From positions 816,432 through 880,431 of the forward strand of contig NC_033627.1 in the NCBI RefSeq assembly GCF_001540865.1: a stretch of 64,000 bases of DNA, written 5' to 3'. The stretch's first letter is position 1, and every line of letters begins with the position of its first letter. Shown piece after piece: positions 1-12,043 of this stretch. The position numbers were made by a program, and so were the translations under genes. This stretch comes from Ananas comosus. Lineage: Eukaryota; Streptophyta; Magnoliopsida; Poales; Bromeliaceae. Under the pieces are notes generated by a model, which searched no databases, had not been told where the DNA came from, and worked only from the letters and a program-made list of their open reading frames with translations.

Positions 1-45
1 TACTTCTGCCTATTATAACAATCTTTTCTAATGTTTTTTTTACAG

Positions 46-604
46 GTTTTTGTCATGGATCTGAATTATGTAAAGCACAATGATCAAAAACAAACTTCAC
101 ACAAGCATGAGGTTTTGGTGCAGAAAGAACTAACAGGACCCACTTTCGGTAAGTTTATCATCCTTTTAATTTGTAGCTCTGCTTATAAGCTGTTGAGAAA
201 TATGTTTAGACATACAATTTTCTACATCAGTTGAATTTCCTAAAGAGAACCACGCTTACGAAGTGCTTTTCTAATAGTCTAAGAGTCATCTTATTATTTG
301 TCCCAATTGAGTTTTAGGTGCATTTGATTCTGCGGAGAAGGACAGAGAACGCCTTCACTTGTGGCATGTCTTCTTTGCTAACCCGTACGAATGGTGGGAC
401 AACAGACAATCAAAGCCGAATATAAGGCACCCAGATTTTAAACACAAGGGAACTGGTGAAGTCCTATGGCTTAATCCGCATGACCCTCCTTGGGTTAAAA
501 AGCAACTTGAACTGTATGACTCAAAGATGGGTTTAGGAACCAATCAAAGAAACGATGGTAGACGGCCAGAGTTACATGGTTGGATAATTGAGGATTTTGA
601 GTAA
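46..604 (+). CDS. OSB: OSB family organellar single-stranded DNA-binding protein, last two exons (partial)
   Basis: This is the 3' end of a gene that begins before the window. Exons are 46-148 and 318-604; the first opens after a TTTTACAG acceptor and both borders are GT..AG, giving 129 residues and a TAA stop. The first exon reads VFVMDLNYV, as expected at the end of an OB-fold ssDNA-binding domain. The last exon carries the PDF motif typical of plant OSB proteins (LWHVFFANPYEWWDNRQ, RHPDFKHK, ALWL-like EVLWL). OSB proteins bind ssDNA in mitochondria or plastids and restrain illegitimate recombination of organellar DNA (family knowledge). The transit peptide and most of the OB fold lie outside. 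Only one PDF motif is seen; how many the full protein has cannot be judged. Confidence 0.9.
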
Positions 605-2397
605 CCCTCCTTACTGGATAGAAGTCGCTCGCACCTTTGATTTTGTCATGCTGCAAAAAGGTGCTATATCTTTGAAGAAATGGAAGCAATGATCAGAATT
701 AAATTAAGCCTTTCAAGGGCAATGGGCAGCAAATTTCGAGTCAAAAATGAAAAGATAAGAAAGTGAGAAATGCATTTATATGCCACAGTGATCAGATTGT
801 GAAAAATATGTTTGTGTAGCTAATCATGAAAAAAAAGTTCCTTCTCTTGGAATATGATAAATTTAAGCAGAGGGTAAGAAGTGCTAAGTTGAGACTACTT
901 AAGTTACCGGCAAAGCTCTTATGTGGATTAATTCCAGCTGTACAGAGGCTTGACTGTGTAGATATTCTGTACAAATTTGGATTGACAGGATCAGTTGTTT
1001 CTGTTAATATACTCCGTTCCCTTTCTTATAGAGGATTTTCTTAATTGGTTCGGATCCATGCTTGCTGATTGTGGTGCTAAGTGAAAAGGCAATCCTGGCT
1101 TGTCAAATTTGCGTATGCAGTAGCAGCTTCTCTGAAAAACTGCTTTGTTAGGAGATTCCTCAGTGAACAAGAGAAGCATCTGGTCCAATTTCAGGTGCAC
1201 AAGCGATCGATATCCTTTTCTATTCATGTCTTGTACGGTCTTTCATCATAGTTAGGAAGTTGATTCATATGGCTTTTACAATTATATCATTCAACTAGTT
1301 CCTTCTTGATCTGTTATTCCGTTTCCATAATGGTAGTGCACAACAGGAGCAGCATTTTTCATGTAGTATATGTTACAGCCCCTGCTACAACATACAGGGG
1401 ATTGTAAATCACCCGTTATCTAATGCCCTTTCATGTACACTACCTTTATTCATTATATACTATGCACGCAAATTCTTGAATGTGTTGGATGGTGGTGATA
1501 TGAAGATGAGCATATCTGGAGGATAGTTTTGGTCACACCTCCCTGCTTTTATTTTTTTCCACTCCATGATTACATTTCCGTCTGTTTTGTCTCGTCGATA
1601 ACGATACTGAAAATGTATGCAGATTAAATGGTGATGATGATTGTACAATAGCATTGGCAGGTTAAATATTGATGATGATTGTACAGTAACATTGGCTTTG
1701 ATGGGCGCTCATTTCATTCCCTTGCATTAATGAGATTAATTACAGGGACCTTACCGCATGGGTCCAACATGCCAATATGCCATTATGGCGACAGCGATAT
1801 ATTATCATGTCCTCTCTATATTTATACCTATAAATTATTCTCCCTAAATTTACCACATGATAACGTTTTCTTTATTGTTGGATATAGAGTTCACCCCGAA
1901 CCAGTCCAAGTTCCTCACTTTTTTTTTTCTTTTTTTGTTTGAACTGAACTGATTTTTTTCTTTTTCTTTGCTTAAATCAAACTAATCATTGTTTAGTGTG
2001 GCCTCCACGGAACCCGCTCAAGTCCTTCACATTTTTTTTTTTTTTAAGTTTGTCCGGATCCTCCTTTTCTTCCGAACAAAGGGAAGGGTCTTTTTCGGCG
2101 GATCCCTCTTGTTTTTGCTAGAACTAAATTGGATTTTTTTTTTTTTGCTTGAATTGAATCAAATCACACCTCTGTATTGAGCCGAACTGTTTTTCTTTCA
2201 CTTCTTTAACTATTATCTTGCCGATGAATCTGATGAATCTCATCCTTATCGTTGTTTCTTCTATCCCTGCTTTTTTTTATTGCTCACTTTTTTTTTCTCT
2301 CTAGATATTTATTCATCGCACCGCACGGATTACTTTGTCGCTGCATACATCTGGGGAGGAGAGAAAGGGGACCATGGGGGGCCTGTCGACGGGAAGC

Positions 2398-2401
<4 letters not shown>
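605..2401. other. 3' flank of the OSB gene and T-rich intergenic DNA
   Basis: The first several hundred bases are likely the OSB 3' UTR. From about 1860 to 2300 the + strand is very T-rich, with repeated runs of T separated by GAACTGAA/GAACCAAAT-like words. No coding exon is supported here. Confidence 0.6.

Positions 2402-2428
<27 letters not shown>
2402..2428. repeat. (GA)n microsatellite
   Basis: Uninterrupted GA dinucleotide tract of about 27 bases, beside an exon-like fragment on the minus strand. Confidence 0.9.
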
Positions 2429-2435
2429 GGAAGGC

Positions 2436-2577
2436 GAGGAGCTCACCAGATCTGACGGATTGATGAGGCCCTCGAGTCAGCATTTGTTGTTGATGTTGAG
2501 TCGGTCGAACTGGATCTGGCCGTACTTCGGCGGGGGCTCGAGGAGGTGCTTGATCTTGTAGTTCAATATGAACAAAG
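2436..2577 (-). pseudogene. exon-like gene fragment of unknown origin, broken by one stop
   Basis: On the minus strand one frame reads NYKIKHLLEPPPKYGQIQF, then DRLNINNKC, a TGA stop, then LEGLINPSDL, followed directly by a GTGAGC donor-like site near 2436. The stretch is GC-rich compared with the T-rich DNA around it, which suggests a captured or decayed exon. I do not recognise the family, and there is no continuing exon on either side. Confidence 0.35.
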
Positions 2578-2978
2578 ATCAATAGCTTTTCTATTAGCCT
2601 CCGAGAATTTCCTCTTTCCTCTTTCTTAAAAAAAAGATCTTTGCTGTTCCAATTTTGATTTTCAGTTTGAACCAGGCTCCACTAATTTAGTTCAAAACTT
2701 CAAATTGCATCTCTTTCATTTGTAGTGCTGCAAGAGAGTGAAAGTTGCTGACAAATTACCAGGGCATGTTAGCTCAAAGTCTCTGCGTCTAAAATGACAC
2801 CGTATACATTCCCATACCATATCTACCTGTGAAAGCAACAGCATACCAAACTTGTATGAGATGTTCAGAACATGTCCTTGATTTGAAAAGACTATTTTAG
2901 AACAATGATCATGTTGTAGACAACAACAGGTCTCTGCATGATATTGACGTGTCTGAAAAGAACAGCGAGCGCTGAGCG

Positions 2979-5900
2979 CTAATCTGAGTCAGATGATGCC
3001 TCCTCCGAAAGAGGATCTAACGCCAACAACATTCTGGACATATTCTCTCCCATGTCTTCTACTTCCTCTCTCCCAAATCCCCAGTCTCGAAGCAACTCGT
3101 CACCTCGTGAACCTCTTGCCAATCCATATTTGTGGAGATTCATATACCGTGTTTCTATGAAAGGCAAAATTGCCTTACTTGATCGAAGCCGAGCAGCTAT
3201 TGGTACAGACTCAACATCAAGTGATCCCTTTGGCTCTCCCCCTTCAAACTCATGCTCCAAAAGCTCACCATGTCGGCCTACACGGCTCGTAAAGATGGAC
3301 GGAAATGGTAGAGGGATAGGGAGCGGGCAGAGGAACATGGAAAGATGTAAGAATTTGAGTTTTATAGATCGGCCTTCATATTCAGCACATATGGAGTTCT
3401 TCACTTGAGAAATCAAAGCCCGATTACAACCTACAACAACAACGATATAAAATGTAGTAACCACCAAAAAAAAAAAAAAAAAAAAAAAAAAAACAACTAA
3501 TAAATGCATCATGGAGACGTTTATTCTATCTAAAGAGACATTAAGAACAGAAATAATTAAGAAAGAAAAATCACAAGATTTGGGAAAATTACCTAATGAT
3601 TGGGAGAAAAACATAACACAACATTTGGGAAAATTACCTAAACATTGGGAGGAAAAATAAAGTACCTGAATGAAGGGCTCCATGAACCGTTACAGATTCA
3701 ACTGCATACGGATCTTCATCATCCTCTCCAATTTCAGGGGTCAAAGGGTTCAAATACTTCAATATAGCTCCCCGGTTGTTTTCTTCTGAATTTCAAAATT
3801 ATCAGCACAGAAACTTATTTGAATAGTAGGAAAAACATAAGTGCTTGTTAATTATACCTGTAAAAGATGGAGCAGGCATCGCTAAATCCAAAATAGTCAC
3901 AGGGTTTTGCCTAGCTTGACCAGCTAATAAATGGACAATTTCACCAATCTCGAGAGCACCAGAAGCATACGTTGAGTTTGTACTTGGCCTAAGTGGCTCC
4001 AATCGAAATGGAACACTTATTGAGTGTATTGCAGCAGCATAGATTGCACTAGAGTAGAAAAGCTTTTCGTCTTTCACATGGAGTAAAGGAGACAGGTTGC
4101 CTTTCATTGCAAAGCAGAGACAATCTTAGATTAGAGCTGCAGTTTTTGCATGTCAAATAATGTAACTTTGACTGTATTTTCTCATTATCAAATACAATGA
4201 GTCACAAGAACAATGGCAAATTCAGAATATGGTGCTTCTGATGCATGGTATGCATGAACTTTAAATCAACTGAAAGCAAATACATCTGATGCATTAGGTA
4301 GTCAGTTTGTAAGTCAGCACTAAATGCTAAAATTAAGAGGCTGCCCGGCAAATTCTGAAACTTTTCAGTCTATCAAACTTCTTAGAAGATGATTGCATAA
4401 ATAGCAAAGATTAAGTTCCATGAGAAACGGTGAAGCCCATCGAGAGAGTTAAAAACCTAAATTCAAACATGTATAACCAACATACAAAAATGGCTGAAAT
4501 GTTCCCGCAATCTATGACAAGAATAACATGTAACTTGGGCTTGACTAGCTATAGGCAGAGTGCTCTGTATTTCTGAATTCACAAACGTTGTTCCTTTCTT
4601 TCTATTTTAGTCCCAAATGATTTAAAAAGCTCTCTAGGAAATTTCTAATGTGATGTTACAATTGCTGGGGTCAAGCTATAGCGCATCAACTTCAAATTTG
4701 CCCATCTGTTGCGGTAATTCATTTTCAAGTTTCAACCAATTGCATAGAGCATATTAATCCATTTTTAGACTACATCTCACAAGGAAGAAATTTACAAGAT
4801 GCAAACCAGAGTCCTTTAGTAGATGAGTTATCTAGCTCCAACTAAAATAAAACAACACAGGATAGGAGAAGTGTGATTGCATGCAATTTTCAACACATCA
4901 TACCATCATGGTCAAAATGAACATGGAAGAAGCATATGAAGCATTCTATCTACATAGGCAAAAGCATCCATACTTCTCAAAGAAGGTAATCCAACTGGTA
5001 CCATCAACTTGGAAAAGGAGGCAAGCTTTGAAAACGAGACAGCATCATGAAGAGCTCTTGTAATTAAACCCCTTTGGTTTATGGGCAATGCATGGGAAAC
5101 TGGATCTCTCACATTATAAAGCAACACAGGTGTATTGGCGTACTCATCAGCAATGTTCTCTAGATATTCAACAGCAACACTGGAAAAGCCTCCTGAATCA
5201 TCAACAATGAACTGGATACCCTGGAAAACCAGCAGAAAATTCAGAACTTGCAGAATATTACCACAATTATAACCAGACAATTATCTAGCTGAAAATATGT
5301 GGCCTACAGAGATGTTGTGTAATCCATAATGAATTTAGACACTTTTTGCAAGAGCAGAGCTCGAATAAAGGAGTACATTGTATGTTAACAGGAAGGTCAA
5401 ATGCTAGTATGGAAATTACAACACACTGATGCCAGGTATGACAAGGGCCAACAAAGTACTTTGGCCCTAAACAAAGTAGATGGGTTATAAGGATATAGCA
5501 ATTATGAAAAGCAATTTTTGAAAAGCATGCCCAAAGCCTACCGATTACAATACAGACAAACAGCACAAAAGATCAGATACATTTTAACATCAAAAGTAGC
5601 CAGTAGCTTGATAAATGGGAAGATTATACATGGCATGTCACTATAGTTGAGTTTGCACAGGAGAAGAAACAACCTGAATATGGTCGCATTCTTCAATGAA
5701 AAACCGCAGCCTCTCATTCATCTCTTCTGCATGAGACCCTTCTGCAATAACATCCCTTCCAATTCCATAGTCGTCAAACTTATTAACATCTGCCCATGAT
5801 CCTTTCAATTCATATAAGGTCTTAGGATGATACTGAACTTTGGAATAATCAGTCCAAGAATTAACACCATTTTCTAGGCACTCAATACGATCCTTATCTC

Positions 5901-8208
5901 TTTCTCTTCTGTGTGAAGAGTCCCCTTCTTTACTATCACTTGCTGGTATACCTGAATCATCGTGGTCTTCTTCAGATAAACTTTGGAGAAACAGATTTTT
6001 CTTATAAGGTTCTGCGACTGATCTTGCAGCATTCCCGGTCCTGAACGTAACTCATACCATAAGTCTTTTCAAGGTCAGCAGAGCATACTCGAGAAATATA
6101 TATCCCAAATAAAGCAGTATTTTCATTTTTGAAGATATGATTCAGATCTCCATTACAAACATAACCTGGATAGTTTATAAACTTCAAAAAAAAAGAAAAA
6201 GTTTTAACACAATTATAGAAAATTCCATGGAAATTACTCTACGGTTTTCATTTGGAAAATAGAGACCCAAAGTATAGCAGAGCAATTAGCAAACTAGAAA
6301 ATAGATTATAATGTTAAGTTAGAAACATTTTCTTACTAAAAGCTTAAAAAAGGGAAAAGAGACAAGTTTTGTTTTGTTTGATTCTAGCATCTTTATATGA
6401 TATAAGTTTATTTATTCCAAACTCTGATTCTTCAGAATTTTTCTGTATGTTAGTATCTACTAATCACAAGTTACTATAAAAGTATTAGCTAAAAGGGGAT
6501 TGAGCGTGCTCCTGCTCCTAGGTTCCAAACCTCGCTTCCCAATATAAGACCACAAAAAAAAAATAAAAAAAATAAAAAAAATAAAAAATATTTGAAATTC
6601 TTTAACAAAATCAATCACTATGTTATCACCAAAGAGATTTTGTTTGTTACGTTATAGTGCATTCTGATGATTGAACTTCCTGTATACTGGCCTTTCCATC
6701 AGTGAACATAACTAGTTTTCATTACATAGTACATAGTAAACCAGTGCATCAATCCATGAATTTGTAACAAAAATTTAATCATATAGACCCCTTGTAGAAC
6801 CCGTTTCTCTTTCACTAAGGGCAACAGAAAGGGAAAACAGACACAATGGAGTAGACAAGAACATTGAGCATGAAAAAATTTCTCAGCAAGGATACCATTA
6901 TCAAATCAACGAGCAAAACAAGAATTAGGGACACTAGCTTACCATGTAGCAATGGCCATCGAATCAGCTGAAGGAATGTTGCCATACAAAGTACCAGACG
7001 TACTAAGAGAACCAAGTGATCCTACAAAAGACATTGCTATATGAGCCACAGTAAAGTAAGAGGGGGTGGGAAAAAAAAAACTTATTGGACAAATGACAGA
7101 AGAAAGAAAGAATTCAGACTTCCAAAAAAATATATGAAAGTACAAAAGAATCATCAGAATTACGCTATACTGTATTTTTTTTTCCCTCAAACCAAAATAA
7201 ATTTTTATTTATTCTTTTTGTTAATTATTATATGCAGCTGTAGAATATAGACTGCATCAAGAATAAACATGTCTATACATATACATAATACACATAAAAG
7301 CAAAAATATGGTAAAGAGATACAAAATGGGTAATAACACTTTTCACAGTAATCTATAATAACTAGTTACTTAGCAGTTGTAAATTAAAGTGCTGAATTAA
7401 ATGCATACAAGAAGATATTGAAGACTAAGAACATATCTCCACCAATTATAACACCTAACCAATATACAAAAACGAATATGAAACTTGAGAAATCAACGAC
7501 CAGCTGCATTATATTATTACCTCGAGAGCCAATAGATATCATACGAGGGCAGTATGTAAAGATACCCTGCAAAATACTAGTAGCTCAAGTACTCCCAGAA
7601 TATCAAAAAAATTGAAAAATGACTGAACTATATTGGAGCATTTGGACTGGATACGTAAGAAAATAATTAATGACCCCAAAATAAAGATCAGCGAAATCAT
7701 TCATCTCTCAGATTCTTAAAGAAACGATTTTCTATGCCCAAATTCACCTGCTGTGTTTCACCGGCCCGATAGAAAACGTCCATATCCAACAATCCATTCT
7801 TGAAAACTGGATCAGCACCGGGATCTTCAGCCAATCCAAGCAACTCGTCCTACACGGACAAAGCCGTCGAGTCAATAAACAATGTAATCACGAGGATGAA
7901 GATCTCCGAGACTTAAATGCACATACATCATATGCCTGATTTACTAAATAATATAGCCTATTGCATTCTTAACACAATCCGCGATGCATTTATGAAAGGA
8001 TGAGTTAGAGAAATGCTAGTAAAAATTTCATGCTCGAAATTATGAGCTCCTTCACTTAATCTTACTGGTTAACTAAACGTTTATTTATGTAAGAGAAATT
8101 GATAAACATTATTACACAGAAATCACCAAATCTCACCTGAAAATTCCAAAAATGAGAACCTATATAATTTGCGTAATCGCCAACTTGAATTGTCACAATT
8201 TCCCTCAT
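2979..8208 (-). CDS. DML1: Misato/DML1 homologue, tubulin-related protein, 9 exons
   Basis: Exons on the minus strand are 8208-8137, 7849-7748, 7566-7521, 7021-6943, 6040-5674, 5220-4974, 4100-3858, 3785-3666 and 3430-2979. They total 1728 nt and give 575 residues, the usual misato length, with all phases closing. The start MREIVTIQVGDYANYIGSHF is the hallmark misato N terminus. Later conserved blocks are DELLGLAEDPGADPVFKNGL, VQYHPKTLYELKG, GIQFIVDDSGGFSSVAVEYL and HSISVPFRLEPL. The protein ends in an acidic SEEASSDSD tail. Misato proteins combine a myosin-like N-terminal segment with a tubulin/FtsZ-like fold and are linked to mitochondrial distribution and chromosome segregation in animals and yeast; the plant role is little known. 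The exon 6/7 junction (GTATGG donor, AAAG acceptor) is inferred from homology and is the least certain border. A GTTGGTAG acceptor at about 8223 suggests a 5' UTR intron. Confidence 0.93.
3578..3658. repeat. imperfect tandem repeat in misato intron 8
   Basis: Two copies of a unit containing ATTTGGGAAAATTACCTAA and ATTGGGAG, spaced about 45 bases apart, inside the intron between the last two misato exons. A run of about 30 A residues lies just before them at 3467-3493. Confidence 0.75.
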
Positions 8209-8357
8209 TCTTATCAGCTCCTACCAACAACAAAAAAAAAAAAAAAAAAAAAAAACAAGGGAGTTAATAGGAAGCTAGATCATATATTAAAGCAAATTTG
8301 GTTATTAAAAAAAATCCCCAATATGTATAAGAGTAGTGGAGCTTGGCGAGTGAGATG

Positions 8358-8373
8358 AAACCCTAAACCCTAA
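8358..8373. promoter_or_regulatory. telo-box (AAACCCTAAACCCTAA) in the misato 5' region
   Basis: A doubled AAACCCTAA element lies about 150 bases upstream of the misato start codon, and a third AAACCCTAA occurs near 8498. Telo-boxes are common in promoters or 5' UTRs of housekeeping and cell-cycle genes in plants. The role here is inference. Confidence 0.55.
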
Positions 8374-9019
8374 AAAATATAAATCAATCAAAATTACAAA
8401 AATCCGGAGAAGAACAGCTAATTTGTAGATCGATTCAAGCGTCCGAAGCAAGAACAAAACCAAATTATATAAAAAGAAAAAGCTCTTATGGAGAGAAACC
8501 CTAACCAAAGGAGGAGGAACCAAAATGAAATCGTCGAGACAATTCGAGGAGTGTAGTAAAAGCGGGAAATGAATTATGCGGACGGTGGCGGCCACCTAAG
8601 CCCCGCGGGGTAGGATTTATGCGGACGCCCCTGATCTCGCGAATCGCGATATGCCCGATCGCAGGTGAAATGATGCGAGGACTCAGTGCACCACGTCATT
8701 GGCGGACCGAAAATATCGTCTCGGTCTATCCTAGAGATTGGAATTAAAAAAGCCCGGTCTATGTATGCTGTGGTGCACAAAGTACGTGGCGTAGTGTGGA
8801 GGCCCAATGGAGCGGATTGTGGGCTCTTCTTAATGGCCGTGTATAATTTTGGTGGGACGTATAGATTAGGCCTAATATTTAACCATTAACTAACATTTAC
8901 TAAAAATTTTTTAAAAAAAGATATTTTAAGTGATGTTTGATTTTCGCATGTTGAAGATATTTAAAATTTTTAAAAATTCCAAGGAGAATTTCAATTCTCC
9001 GGGTTGTTTCCATTATGTT
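8374..9019. other. misato 5' flank
   Basis: The segment 8400-8870 has higher GC than the DNA beyond and holds the presumed misato 5' UTR and promoter. Short open frames on both strands look like chance. Nothing else is supported. Confidence 0.5.
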
Positions 9020-9022
9020 TTA

Positions 9023-9240
9023 GGCTTAGTTTGGTATTGAGATGGATTTAACGCTATTAGATAGAATGGAATTGAGAAAAAACGGATATGCGTTCTCCGA
9101 TGGAACGACAGAAAATATATCATAACCGAGTAACCGTAATATACGGAACGCAAAATTACGTACGGAAAATAAACAGGATATTTTTCCATCGTGTTTCTTA
9201 CCGCACGTAATGCAATTTTTCCGCAATACCAAACGAAGCC
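9023..9240. mobile_element. Tourist-like (PIF/Harbinger) MITE, 218 bp
   Basis: The ends are inverted repeats, GGCTTAGTTTGGTATTG on the left and CAATACCAAACGAAGCC on the right. The element is flanked by a TTA direct repeat at 9020-9022 and 9241-9243. A TTA/TAA target site and GG..GTTTGG termini are the signature of Tourist-like MITEs. It carries no coding sequence. Confidence 0.88.
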
Positions 9241-9243
9241 TTA

Positions 9244-10042
9244 GTTAGATATTATAGAGACCAGTTGGATTCTAGCATTATTTTACTACATGTAATAATA
9301 ATTATTATCTTAAAGATTAAACTTGATATGAAGATTTTCTTTTTCTTTTTTTTCCTCCGATAATTTAACTTAACTGCAAGCTAACAAAAATACAACCGCA
9401 CGATAGTTTGATGACATGCATCATAGAAGCATGATATCGGTGCATAATATTTCTAATGCAGTTTTTTTGAGAAATTTTTTTTTAATGTATTTGGTTGATA
9501 CAGAATTATGGCACCAGTTACATCCCTTTTTGTTGTGCATCTTCACAAATTTGTATTCAAAAGACAAAGAAGAATCAGGAACAAATTAAAATTAAAAGTA
9601 TGAATTCTGCGCATAAACTTCGAAGAAAGTGTTACCAGAAAATACAATTCAATACCCAAATGATAAACATATCCAAAAATCTTAAAAAAAAAAAAAAAAA
9701 AAAAAATCTCACCAAGGTCACGGTATCAGGATCTTACCCTAAGATGGAAACACAATCACCATACATTAAATCAAGGGCAAAACATGAAGCTCAGTATGAA
9801 TTCAATGATCAAGAAAATAAGACTTAAAATGACCTTTCTACTCACTCTTCAATAAATGCTGCAACAACTCCATAAATCAAACAAAAACGAAAAAACAGAA
9901 CAAATATATTCAGGGAGTGCGGTGCACTCCACAAAAACTTGTCCTTCCGTTGTGATATTTTATTCTAATTCAACCGTCTCTACATTATCTAAATAAGAAA
10001 AAAATTATATTAATCTCTCAGTAACATATATTTTTCATATTT
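9244..10042. other. AT-rich spacer downstream of the HHO-like gene
   Basis: AT-rich DNA with a 22-base poly-A run at 9684-9705. No conserved coding segment is visible; the final part is probably the 3' UTR of the neighbouring minus-strand gene. Confidence 0.5.
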
Positions 10043-11799
10043 CTATGTCCCCTTCACCGGAAATGTAAGTGCTTGTTGACTTCGAACATCTTTCCCTGAG
10101 TCCGCCGACTCCTCCTTAAAGCAGAGTTCATCATCAACTTTCTCGAACTCCAAGGGGCTTTCAGGAGACCTCGAAGCAGTATGATTCCAGGTAGCATAAT
10201 GTTCTCGAGGAACTCCTCCGTACAGACGAAGTGATCGATCCACAATGTGTGATGCTTTCGCGTTCTTTTGAGAGTATAATCGATACTTCTGATGGAAAAA
10301 TGAGAACTTTGTTAAGTGTGATCGATAAAGATAGAAAATGGATTATGTCGATGAACTTTTAAAAGAAAGATGCATCGTAAGGGAGAAAGATACGAGAAAG
10401 AATCAATAAAAATGGCATATAAACAGCAGTGTTGCTTTAAAAGTTTAAGCTTACGCATTTATTCTCTCTGTTCGCCCTCGTAAATGGGCAGAGCAGAAAA
10501 AATTAAAAGAGACTAGGAGCATACGAACTGCTATAATCAACAATAACTAACCTGTAGATGGCTTTTCACTTCATCATTTGTGAGCCCATTCACCTTCATC
10601 ACTTCTCTTATCCTCTTTGGAGTGGCTGCTGCATCAACAAATAGAGAACAACATAGTCGGATCAGAAATTTGAACTACGCGATTGTACGTTATTCATTTC
10701 TTTGCAACATCAAAACTTCTCCTCCTTATCTATGCTTTCTTTCCACAAATCATCAAAAGAATATGTTGCTAGAAATCACCGGTGTCGTCTTTACAAAACT
10801 CTAGAAAGCTGCAGAAAAAAATAATCTGCTAGGAAGTGCTCAAATCGTGCAAACTTTAATGCCTCAACTTACTTTGGGAACCACCAAGCTGTTTAAGGGC
10901 GACGAGAAACAGCTCATGCAAATCCTTGGACCAGCTGCGTCTCGTCTTTCTTTGCTGCTGTAATCTGAGTATCGAACAAGAGTTCTCGACATGAAAAGAA
11001 GATGATAGAGAAAGATCGGATGGCATCATCGTGATCTCCTTCTCCTTCTTCAAGTTCGGATCGACCGCCAATACATCTTTAAATAGCGGATGACTCTTCT
11101 CTTCACTACTCTGCCATCAATCAAGATTCAAATGATTCTTTTATAATAAATTCGTAAAATCTGCTTTAAAAAAAAAACACATCTGTATAATTTTGCTCTC
11201 TACCTCTTGAGAATTGATGTGCTTCTGGATTGATGTCACCAACTTCGTATCAAGCTTGCTATTGTGATTGTTTTGCAGTGTTAACTCTGTTTCGTCGAGA
11301 TATGTTTTCCAAGATAAAAATGTTTTGTGCATAAATTTTGCTGTATGACTTTTTATCTCTTCCTTCATCAAATTGATCACTGCATGGACCATAACATCAT
11401 GTTTTCAATCAAAAAAACCTCTAGTTTTTTTTGAAACATTTTAAAAAGTCAATATGGTTGGATATTGTAAAAATAATTATTACTGTCACGATAGATCCTT
11501 CCTCTTTAAAACATCGCTAACATAGATGAAAAGAAAAGAAAGAAATATTAATACAAAGAATAGAAATAGAGCTCACAAAGAGAAAGCACATTTATCGACA
11601 GAGCGAACTCTTTCGAAAACACCATCATCTTTTTAATCTCGGAATCTACATCAGCAATCCATTTCACTACCTTCATAACCTCCTCTATGCTCTCTATGCT
11701 CTTGCCTGTTGCTGCAGACTTTTTTGAGAAAACAGGCTCGATAGAGATCTTCACCATTACCCCATCTTCTAAACTCATTGCACTCATCGACGAACTCAT
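10043..11799 (-). CDS. NIGT1/HHO-like GARP (G2-like MYB) transcription factor, 5 exons
   Basis: Exons are 11799-11577, 11379-11204, 11110-10873, 10628-10552 and 10288-10043, totalling 960 nt and 319 residues with all phases closing. The single MYB-like GARP domain runs [46 protein letters not shown] and [12 protein letters not shown] across exons 3 to 5. The QLGGSQ and [15 protein letters not shown] blocks are those of the NIGT1/HRS1/HHO group, nitrate-induced repressors that connect nitrogen and phosphate responses (family knowledge). A short DLSLSS stretch before the domain resembles an EAR repression motif but lacks the final leucine. The N-terminal half, which normally has a conserved coiled region, is strongly diverged: it keeps only a helical [20 protein letters not shown]. 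The membership is sure for GARP and likely for HHO. The gene diverges from the SnRK2 gene. Confidence 0.87.
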
Positions 11800-11954
11800 C
11801 TTTTAGATCTACGTACGCTCTCTCTCCCTCTCATTCGAAGGAAATAGTAGCAGGGTGGTTCTCCCATTTATACCGTTACAGCTTAGACAGAAGGATTACG
11901 AAAAAGGAAGGGATGTACTTGAAGAAACAAGATAAATCCGAGTGTAAAATGGTA

Positions 11955-12043
11955 AATACGTGGACCGGAGATTCCCGCCCGTATAACGGTATTATTATAC
12001 GGGCGGTTAATATAATTTCAACCACAACAATTTGCCACGTGTC
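11955..12043. promoter_or_regulatory. palindromic hairpin flanked by ACGT motifs, HHO-like promoter
   Basis: A 12-base perfect inverted repeat, CCGCCCGTATAA at 11975-11986 and TTATACGGGCGG at 11995-12006, has an 8-base loop. A TACGTGGA word precedes it and a CACGTGTC (G-box/ABRE core, CACGTG at 12036-12041) follows. The site lies 160-240 bases upstream of the HHO-like start codon. CACGTGTC is a bZIP/ABF-binding type of element; use by this gene is inferred. Confidence 0.5.

Noticed and set aside
4912..4973. Continuation of misato exon 6 to a MLHMLLPCSF end
   Set aside because: Homology requires the donor at 4973 and the next exon beginning SNLSPLLHV; the continuation is intron.
6480..6560. 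tRNA-like sequence in misato intron 4 (CTAGGTTCCAAACCTCG)
   Set aside because: Only a B-box-like word is present; it does not fold as a tRNA and is at most an old SINE fragment.
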